Source: Candidatus Uhrbacteria bacterium RIFOXYB12_FULL_58_10 (GTDB taxonomy: Bacteria; Patescibacteriota; Patescibacteriia; UBA9934; GWF2-40-263). From it: a stretch of 41,535 nucleotides of DNA. The notes under the pieces are model-generated. The model searched no databases, was not told the origin of the DNA, and saw only the letters and a list, made by a program, of their open reading frames with translations. Positions 35,270 to 41,535 of this stretch are shown here, in pieces (the first letter of the stretch is position 1; every line of letters starts with the position of its first letter). A program made the translations under genes and the position numbers. Location: NCBI GenBank assembly GCA_001791645.1, contig MGFA01000015.1:1-41535 (forward strand), read 5' to 3'.

Positions 35270-36291
35270 TCCAGTGCCTCCCTGATGTAGTGCGCGAGCG
35301 CACCGCGCAGGTCGTTTGGGTCGTGGACGCAGTGGTTGCCACGGACGCGCCCGATGACGCGGTGCGTGACTCCGTTGATTTCGAATCGTTCTGGGTCGTA
35401 GAAGCGTCTCGCAAGCTCGGGCACGGCCGCGAGGACGTTCATCGGGTCGTAGAGCCGGAACGTCTGCACGAACGGCCATGCCGGCTGGTCGCCCGGAATC
35501 CCGGGGTCCTGTTCCCACATGGACGTGCGAACATACCAGTCGCGCGTGCGGGAGACCGGAAGCCTTCCGCGAACTGTCGATCCGGGCTCGGCGTGAACCG
35601 CCTGCCACAGTTCGTCCATGGCCAGAGGAAGCCTTCGCGCCAGCGCGAGGCCGACCGGATGGCCGAGCTCCGCGAGCATCACCGGCATCCACGCCACCAT
35701 TTGGCAGACGTAGGCTGCCTCACGCATGAGCACCGTGGTCGGCACGCGGTTGTCCCGCAGCCAGCGGTAGATAAACTCCGCGGCCGGCAGATCGAACTCG
35801 TTGTTCGCCGCGTCGTCCGGGATCAGGTGCCCGTCATCGGTCACGCGCACGCCGCCCATGATGGCGACGTGCCCGACCCGTCTCAGGAACAGGTCAGCAT
35901 CCGTCTTGATGAAGGCGACCACGTCCGTGAGCGCGCTGTTGAGCACGAGCGTGACGGGTTCCGCGGAATCCGTGAGAACCCGGCGCAACAGTTCCTGTCC
36001 GTCGCCGAACAGTCGGCTGGCATCGGCCAGATAGGAAACGTCGGTCTCGTGGCTCGGCGTCCGGCCGTCCATGGTGACGGACATCCCGACGGACACGGGG
36101 ACGTGTCCGAAGCCAACCGCCTCGAGCGTTCCCTTGGCAAGGCGCGCGCGTTCGAGCGCTGGATTCAGGTTCGCGATCACGCCGAGCAGGCGGACGTATC
36201 CGCGCCTGGCGAGCGCAACGGCAAGGAGCATGGCGAACTCGTCGTCCAGGTCCTTGCCGAAGTCGCCGACCATCAGCATGGGAATGGGCAT
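35257..36291 (-). CDS. Nucleoside hydrolase-like (IU-NH fold) protein
   Basis: MVGDFGKDLDDEFAMLLA (DxxxDxDD-like Ca-binding motif), VTLVLNSALTDV, VGHVAIMGG, NEFDLPAAEFIY. Confidence 0.82.
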   Translation of the reverse strand: MPIPMLMVGDFGKDLDDEFAMLLAVALARRGYVRLLGVIANLNPALERARLAKGTLEAVGFGHVPVSVGMSVTMDGRTPSHETDVSYLADASRLFGDGQELLRRVLTDSAEPVTLVLNSALTDVVAFIKTDADLFLRRVGHVAIMGGVRVTDDGHLIPDDAANNEFDLPAAEFIYRWLRDNRVPTTVLMREAAYVCQMVAWMPVMLAELGHPVGLALARRLPLAMDELWQAVHAEPGSTVRGRLPVSRTRDWYVRTSMWEQDPGIPGDQPAWPFVQTFRLYDPMNVLAAVPELARRFYDPERFEINGVTHRVIGRVRGNHCVHDPNDLRGALAHYIREALECSI

Positions 36292-36344
36292 ATCTTCACC
36301 TCGAGGCGTTGAGCACGCAATGTGTTCAACGCCTGGAGAAAAGA

Positions 36345-36362
36345 GACGAGACGTGTCTCGTC
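36345..36362 (-). terminator. Hairpin A of the intergenic module (pncB to nucleoside hydrolase)
   Basis: GACGAGAC-GT-GTCTCGTC, followed on the - strand by TCTTTTCTCC. Confidence 0.6.
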
Positions 36363-37623
36363 AGACGCGGCATTCCTCGGAGAAATGCCCATGGTAATCG
36401 GCGAGCCCTACCAGGCGCGTGACAACGGCTTCTCCGCCGATGGCCTTCTGGATGTTGTCGGTGAGCTTGCCGAGGTCGTGCCCGGCGCACCACATCAGCT
36501 TGACCACGATCGAAATTGGATCGATCCCCATGTCGAACATGAGGTCCGTGCCCCAGCCGAACTGGAACGTCATCCAGCCGACGAAGCGCTCGGCGAGCGC
36601 GATCATCTTGCGGACGTCGAGGCCGTCGGAGAACACGCCGACCTTGGCGATCGGGTCGATCCCGAGCTCGCGATAGTACGCGATAAAGCGCTCGCCCCAG
36701 TCGAACGGGTCGCCGGAGTCCTGGCGTTGGCCCTTCCAGGCGCGCGCGCGGGCCTCGCCGAACGTGCGCAGGAAGTACTCGCTCCCGTAGGTGTCGGAGA
36801 GCGCAATCGACAGCATGTCGCCATAGAGCGCGAACCAGTCGTCGAGCATACGCTCGTGCGACACGAGTCGGCCTGCCGCGTTGTCCTCGGCGTGATAGAT
36901 GCCCTGGTAGGCCATGTCGCACTCGTGCGCCATGGTGCCGACCACGTTGAGGCCGGTGCGCATGGCGAGCAGGACGTTGGAGGTTCCCATCAGCAGCCCG
37001 GGCCGCAGCTCGGCCATCAGGCGGCGGAGCACGTGCTCCTGCCATGCGAGCGACCGGCGCCGGCGCGTGCCGAAGTCGATGAACGGCACGGGCAGGCCGC
37101 GGTCGTGCGCCTCGTTGAGCGCGACGATCTTGGCGGTGAGCCTGCGGTCGCCCTCGGCCCAGAGGTCATCATCCGTGAGTCCTAGCTCGTGCTTCTCGCC
37201 CTCGATGTACAGCTCGTTCACGATGTTCATGACGAGCGTTTCCCAGAGCATTGAGTCGACGAGCCGTGCTTCTTCCGGGGTCTCGATGATCAGCTGTGTG
37301 CCGTCCTCCGAGAGGGAGACGTGGATCGGTGAGAGCTGGAGCCCGCGGAGGAACTCCAGGAACTCTGGTTCGAACAGACCTCCGCGTTTCTCGCTCACCT
37401 CGGCGAGGTAGGCGATCTCCTCGTCCGTGAAGCGCAGGGTGCGCCCGTGCCTGAACTGGCGTCGCAGCTCTTTCACGCCGATCTTGCGCGCAAGCTGCAC
37501 GCGCACGGTACGATTCTTGAATCCGTATCGGCCGGTCACCGCGAGGTGGAACTTCCAGTACAGCTGAAGCATCGTCAGCTTGTAAAAGTCTACGTCCGCG
37601 AGCGACGTGAGAATCCAACGCAT
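36361..37623 (-). CDS. pncB: Nicotinate phosphoribosyltransferase
   Basis: LADVDFYKLTMLQ, FIDFGTRRRRS, MGTSNVLLAM, GTMAHE, QRQDSGDPFDWGERF, VGVFSDGLD; ATG at 37623 with GGAGG RBS. Confidence 0.95.
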   Translation of the reverse strand: MRWILTSLADVDFYKLTMLQLYWKFHLAVTGRYGFKNRTVRVQLARKIGVKELRRQFRHGRTLRFTDEEIAYLAEVSEKRGGLFEPEFLEFLRGLQLSPIHVSLSEDGTQLIIETPEEARLVDSMLWETLVMNIVNELYIEGEKHELGLTDDDLWAEGDRRLTAKIVALNEAHDRGLPVPFIDFGTRRRRSLAWQEHVLRRLMAELRPGLLMGTSNVLLAMRTGLNVVGTMAHECDMAYQGIYHAEDNAAGRLVSHERMLDDWFALYGDMLSIALSDTYGSEYFLRTFGEARARAWKGQRQDSGDPFDWGERFIAYYRELGIDPIAKVGVFSDGLDVRKMIALAERFVGWMTFQFGWGTDLMFDMGIDPISIVVKLMWCAGHDLGKLTDNIQKAIGGEAVVTRLVGLADYHGHFSEECRV

Positions 37624-37718
37624 TATTATGCCTCCATGAAAAGGGCGTTTCTTTTTTCGGCGCTCCCACGCGGGTCGTGAGGGGGCCGAGTAAAGAGGGA
37701 AGCGGGGCTTCCCGATGT

Positions 37719-39134
37719 TCAGGATGGGAACTGCAGCGCGGCGATCTTGGCGCCGAGCGAACGGCCGGGGAGGAAGGCTAGTTCCACGCTTTCCACGCGA
37801 CTTCGGCGGACGCGCATCTCGATGCACGGGCCGTAGGGGATGCCGTCGATCACCGCTCGCACGGGGCGCTTTGCGGGATCGAGTACCCTGAAGGTGACCG
37901 TCGAATCGTCCGGTACCATGGCGTGGTGCCAGCCGACGGGATCGGCTACGGCTGACGCGGCGATGAGCAGCACAGGCGTGTCGATGAGTTGCGGCGGAGC
38001 GCCCATGGCACGGGCATAGGCCGTGGAGCCCGCCGGCGTGGACACGAGCACGGTATCGCACGCGAGGCACGGGATTTCGTGTCGGTTCTGTCCCTCGGCG
38101 ACGACGCGGATCCAGGCGGTCTGCGTGCTGTCGCGTTCGAGCCACGCGTCGTTGAACGCATATCGTTTCTTTGGATCCCACGTTCCGTCGGGAAGTCGGA
38201 ACTCCACCTCGACCTTGGAGAGCAGGTGCGTATCGAACGGCTGGCCACTTGCGACGTGGGCGTTGAATTCCTCACCGGTGAGCTCGTTGAGCAGAAATCC
38301 GCGGTGACCCGCGTTGATCCCGATGATCGGAATGCCGGGTTGCACGGAACCGATGACGTCGAGCATGTGCCCGTCGCCGCCGATCGCCACGACGGCGTCA
38401 GGGTCATTCGCGCCGTGAGGGTTCACTTCGTCCATGATCGCCCTCGCCCGTTCATTTTCCCCAGCCGGGATGACGAAGAGGTTCGGGTTTCTTGGCAACG
38501 TCAGGCGACCGAAGCGCTTTGCGCCGGGTGCGGCGCTGTAGAGGCCGAACCGCACGACATACGCGGCTACGCGCGGCGGTACGCCCGGGGGCGCGGTATC
38601 GCCACGCGCGAATGCCAGACGCGCGTCGCTGCTCGCGTCCGAACGGCCCGTGCCGTCGATGACTTCACGATGCGGCGGGAGATCGGCTTCGGTGAACGGA
38701 TATCCCTCGCGCGGAACGATCACGAAGTTCAGTTCGTTCCACACGCGGGCTCCGTCTTTCCAGGACATTTGGATCTCGGACCTGCCGGACGCGCCGCCGA
38801 CGATCAGGTCGCTCCCGATCATGTGCCACACTTCCCATCCGCCACCGAGCCGTTTCTTCCAGAGCCGATCGAGATCGGTCGTCCGGAGGAACTCGTCTCG
38901 TTCGAGGTCGTCCAGGTCGAGTTCGACCCCTGGAATGTCGTCGAACGCGATTCGTGCCATGTTCGCGCGGTGCGCGGGGTCCACGGCGTTGTTCGATCCC
39001 TTGGTCGGCCGAATGCCGCAGATGACGACGCGCGTTCGGTCGAAGCGACGCGCTGCTCGTGTTGCCGCCTCGACGTGCGTTTCGTGCGGGGGATTGAGGG
39101 ATCCGCCGAAAACGCAAAGCCTGTTTATTGCCAT
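37719..39134 (-). CDS. Fused nicotinate-mononucleotide adenylyltransferase (NadD-like) and NAD kinase (NadK-like)
   Basis: N-terminal CVFGGSLNPPHETHVEAA and HMIGSDLI; C-terminal VVAIGGDGHMLDVI, GINAGHRGFLLNEL, VLVSTPAGSTAYARAMGAP; one continuous ORF. Confidence 0.9.
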   Translation of the reverse strand: MAINRLCVFGGSLNPPHETHVEAATRAARRFDRTRVVICGIRPTKGSNNAVDPAHRANMARIAFDDIPGVELDLDDLERDEFLRTTDLDRLWKKRLGGGWEVWHMIGSDLIVGGASGRSEIQMSWKDGARVWNELNFVIVPREGYPFTEADLPPHREVIDGTGRSDASSDARLAFARGDTAPPGVPPRVAAYVVRFGLYSAAPGAKRFGRLTLPRNPNLFVIPAGENERARAIMDEVNPHGANDPDAVVAIGGDGHMLDVIGSVQPGIPIIGINAGHRGFLLNELTGEEFNAHVASGQPFDTHLLSKVEVEFRLPDGTWDPKKRYAFNDAWLERDSTQTAWIRVVAEGQNRHEIPCLACDTVLVSTPAGSTAYARAMGAPPQLIDTPVLLIAASAVADPVGWHHAMVPDDSTVTFRVLDPAKRPVRAVIDGIPYGPCIEMRVRRSRVESVELAFLPGRSLGAKIAALQFPS

Positions 39135-39196
39135 GGAATGAGTTCCTCTGTTCTTCCGTTCGGATTCCCACCGCGTGTGAGCATCCGGAGAAAAGA

Positions 39197-39214
39197 CCCG
39201 AGAACGTTCTCGGG
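39197..39214 (-). terminator. Hairpin A of the intergenic module (pncA to nadD-nadK)
   Basis: Perfect palindrome CCCGAGAACGTTCTCGGG followed on the - strand by TCTTTTCTCC. Confidence 0.6.
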
Positions 39215-39222
39215 AAGGCCGA

Positions 39223-39978
39223 TCAGGCCGCGGCGCGGATCTGGTCGGAGGTGATGAGGTGGCCGCCGGCGGCCTTGATCTTGTCGGCCATCTCGTCCGC
39301 GCCCTCCTGCGTAATCGCCGGAGACAGGTCGGTAACCATGTAGGTCTCGAACCCGTACTCGAGGCTGTGGAGCCCACTTAGTCCATCGCAGACGTCGAAG
39401 ACGAATCCGGTCACCACGTTCGTGGTGATCCCGCGGCAGCGCTCATACTCGTCGAGGCGCGTGGAGTCACCGCCATTGTCGCGAAATGCCGAGTACGAGT
39501 CCCGGTGCGGACGGTTGCCCTTGTTCCAGGTGATCGTGGACTCGCGCTCGATGTCCGCGTAGATGCGCGCGTCGTCCTCGCCCTCGATGGCATGATCGGG
39601 CCAGAGGGTCTGGAAACCGACGATCGTCAGGTACTCGATCAGCTCCGCGAGCGTGAACAGCGCGTGCGCAGCGATGCGGTTTTCCGTCCAGGCGAGTACC
39701 TCCGAGAGCGTTAGGTCGTGGAACTTCGCGTACCCGATGAATGAGCTCGCGAGCGAGACGTGACCCCACGGATGGATGTCCCGCGTGACGATGCGGCGGT
39801 TCACGGGGAACTTGCGCATCAGACGGAGGATGTGCCCGAACTGCTCGTTGCAGCCGTCGACCCCGAGCGGGTACGGCTTGCAGAACGTCGACTGAAGGTC
39901 GATGCCGAGAAAGGCCCACGTTCCGATCCTCGGGACGATCAGGCCTTCTAAAGTACGACGAGTGCAGAACACTGCCAT
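39223..39978 (-). CDS. pncA: Nicotinamidase (isochorismatase fold)
   Basis: FLGIDLQSTF, TRDIHPWGHVSLAS, LWPDHAIEG, NKGNRPHRDSYSAFRDN, VTGFVFDVCDGLSGLHSLEYGFETYMVTDLS (catalytic Cys kept). Confidence 0.9.
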   Translation of the reverse strand: MAVFCTRRTLEGLIVPRIGTWAFLGIDLQSTFCKPYPLGVDGCNEQFGHILRLMRKFPVNRRIVTRDIHPWGHVSLASSFIGYAKFHDLTLSEVLAWTENRIAAHALFTLAELIEYLTIVGFQTLWPDHAIEGEDDARIYADIERESTITWNKGNRPHRDSYSAFRDNGGDSTRLDEYERCRGITTNVVTGFVFDVCDGLSGLHSLEYGFETYMVTDLSPAITQEGADEMADKIKAAGGHLITSDQIRAAA

Positions 39979-40087
39979 TAGACACCTCGCTGACGTTTAT
40001 TCTTCTTCCGAGCCGTCCATGACCTCATGGGCGGCTTGGATAAAGACCCCACTTCGCACTGTGCAGGGCTACGTTGGGGGTGGGCAG

Positions 40088-41446
40088 TCAAAGCCCGAAG
40101 TGCGCGGTGAGGCGCTTGTCGTTGGCGGTCGGGCCGTGGGAGGTGATCCACACGTGGAGGCCGAGCTCGCGCTCGATGGCGGCCACGTGCTCGGCGACGC
40201 GTTCCTCCTGCGTCGACGCGCGGGTCGAGACCCCGTACCTGGGCACGGCCTCGAACAGTCGGCGGGTGAGTGCCTCCTGGTATTCGAGGTCCTTGAACGG
40301 CCCGAGCTGGATGTCGCGGCCCGTGTCGTAGGCCGTGCAGATCTTCCACTCGGCCTCGTCTTTCAGGCGGTCGAGGCAGGTGACGATCAGACCGTCGAGC
40401 TTGCCGATACACGCGATGGCGTATCGCACGGCCACGGCGTCGAACCAGCCGACGCGGAACACGCCCTGCCAGCCGTCCTGGCCGTTGTGCGCGTCGGGCA
40501 CGCGTACGGAGAGGCCCGCATCCTCGGTGACGAATGGGCCGGCGCCGTGCCGGGTGCCGTACGCGCGGACGATGCCGAGCCGATGCACTTCGCCGGCGTA
40601 CCCGTGCTCCTCGAGCAGCGCGTCGGCGTTGTCGAGGGTGCAGGTGGACCAGGTGGTGTACGGGTGGAATCCGCGCCACTCGTCGATGAGCACGCCTTGC
40701 GCGGGCTCGAAGATGACCGTGCCAGGGCGGGCGAGGATCTCGCCGAGGTACGCGTCCGGAACGATCCGGGCGCGTTCGAGGAACGGTGCGAGCAGGCACA
40801 GGTACTCGTCGACCACGCTCGGGTAGAACAGGTCGTCGATGTCGTGGACCGCGTCGCGCAGATGCGTGCACTTGGCGAGCACGCCTTCCGCGCGCAGCTG
40901 CTCGAGCTTGTACGCCTGGACCCGCAGGAACTTCTCTCGCAGCGCGATCGCATCCCCGACGAGGTCGCGGACGCGCACGATGAGCGACGGGTCGAGCTCG
41001 AGCGAGTCCTTCACGGTCTCGCCGACCCCGGCGCCGCAGCTCCCGTGCCGTCCCACGCCCCGCGCGCGCTCGCGCATGCGGTTCGCGATCTCGTGCCACG
41101 GGGTGATGACGAGCGCGTTCTCGCTGATCGTGGTGCGCTTGAACGCGTCCGTGACGCCGAGTCGCGCAAGGCGCTCCTCTTCCTCGAGCATGTTCCACGG
41201 GGACAGGACCATGAAGCGCGTGAGGTGCGTCGCGACGCCCGGGACCAGCGTGGCCGATCCGAACTGCTGGAAGCGGTGCAGCTGGCCGTCCTGCCCGACC
41301 ACGTGGTGCGCGGCCTGCGCGCCGCCGTTGAAGCGGACCACCGTGTGCGCGCCTCGCAGGCGTGCCAGGTAGTCCACCGTCGTCCCTTTGCCCTGGTCGC
41401 CCATGAACAGGTCGGCCAGGAGCCAGGCTTCTCTTGGGTGTGTCAA
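40088..41446 (-). CDS. Adenylosuccinate synthetase-fold protein (divergent PurA-like); likely TTG start at 41446
   Basis: LFMGDQGKGTTVDYLA, VRFNGGAQAAHHVV, EPAQGVLIDEWRGFHPYTTWST, YGTRHGAGPFVTE, RVGWFDAVAVRYA, SHGPTANDKR; GAGGAGG about 9 nt upstream of TTG. Confidence 0.85.
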   Translation of the reverse strand: MTHPREAWLLADLFMGDQGKGTTVDYLARLRGAHTVVRFNGGAQAAHHVVGQDGQLHRFQQFGSATLVPGVATHLTRFMVLSPWNMLEEEERLARLGVTDAFKRTTISENALVITPWHEIANRMRERARGVGRHGSCGAGVGETVKDSLELDPSLIVRVRDLVGDAIALREKFLRVQAYKLEQLRAEGVLAKCTHLRDAVHDIDDLFYPSVVDEYLCLLAPFLERARIVPDAYLGEILARPGTVIFEPAQGVLIDEWRGFHPYTTWSTCTLDNADALLEEHGYAGEVHRLGIVRAYGTRHGAGPFVTEDAGLSVRVPDAHNGQDGWQGVFRVGWFDAVAVRYAIACIGKLDGLIVTCLDRLKDEAEWKICTAYDTGRDIQLGPFKDLEYQEALTRRLFEAVPRYGVSTRASTQEERVAEHVAAIERELGLHVWITSHGPTANDKRLTAHFGL

Positions 41447-41535
41447 AGGATCTTTCCTCCTCGTGTCACTGGTCGACCGCGGGTCAACCGTTGGCATCAG
41501 GATGAAAAAACGGGGCCTGGCACCTGCGCTCAGGC

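Noticed and set aside
36304-36334. Hairpin B copies as mobile REP/MITE-like repeats
   Set aside because: Stem sequences differ at each junction; only layout and spacer recur, unlike dispersed sequence repeats.
37989-39254. 421-aa + strand ORF opposite the NadD-NadK gene
   Set aside because: Antisense high-GC shadow ORF without motifs; the same applies to the + ORFs 28157-29155, 32960-33925, 33953-35290, 35290-36312 and 36322-37185.
39978-41198. Long - strand ORF (406 aa, Arg-rich) in another frame of the PurA-like gene
   Set aside because: Arg/Ala/Pro-rich out-of-frame translation; the 40088-41446 frame carries the conserved motifs.
40088-41446. PurZ-type (2-aminoadenine, Z-genome) enzyme and hence a phage Z-DNA locus
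   Set aside because: The aspartate of the GDEGKG-like motif is retained (GDQGKG), whereas my recollection is that PurZ replaces it; no DatZ/MazZ/DpoZ-like or phage structural genes are visible.
26192-41535. Alternative genetic code with TAG read as an amino acid
   Set aside because: The radical SAM and histidine phosphatase genes end naturally at TAG followed by hairpins, and the other ORFs do not require TAG suppression.
1-41535. rRNA, tRNA, transposase or integrase genes
   Set aside because: None was recognised by eye on either strand; tRNAscan/Infernal and ISfinder would be needed to exclude them.

Overview
The window looks like a bacterial chromosomal segment, possibly Patescibacteria/CPR-like judging from stand-alone receiver domains, a CxxC ribbon protein and a giant surface protein; this lineage guess is inference. 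It has two contrasting halves. LEFT (1-26 kb, mostly + strand, low to moderate GC): a truncated response regulator, P-loop kinases, a GH3 glycosidase, an orphan predicted Zn-peptidase (HEWQH...DELLA), an SLT-like transglycosylase behind a palindrome-flanked sigma70 promoter, and an ABC-F ATPase. It also holds a tight operon of REC, REC, a small two-ended membrane protein, a 3178-aa giant repeat protein and an MFS-like transporter, followed by DUF2238-like, CspA, glycerate 2-kinase, TerC/DUF475 and SIMPL genes. RIGHT (26-41.5 kb, almost all - strand, visibly higher GC): a PLP-fold enzyme, an ABC exporter behind a roughly 200-nt leader with tandem terminators, and an NAD(P) island. The island carries PncA, PncB, a NadD-NadK fusion and NadE, interleaved with a nucleoside hydrolase, Nudix, histidine phosphatase, radical SAM enzyme and divergent PurA-fold protein. 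The most unusual signals are: (1) a reiterated intergenic module, hairpin A / UCUUU spacer / hairpin B / RBS, between nearly all island genes, with stop codons often inside hairpin A; (2) the giant protein, which shares its N- and C-terminal membrane modules with the adjacent small protein and carries a nested higher-order repeat of A, D(1-3) and BC units; (3) the candidate attenuator upstream of the ABC exporter; (4) a strongly coding-like in-frame extension past a TAG at 26870. All calls come from reading the sequence; no database searches were run.
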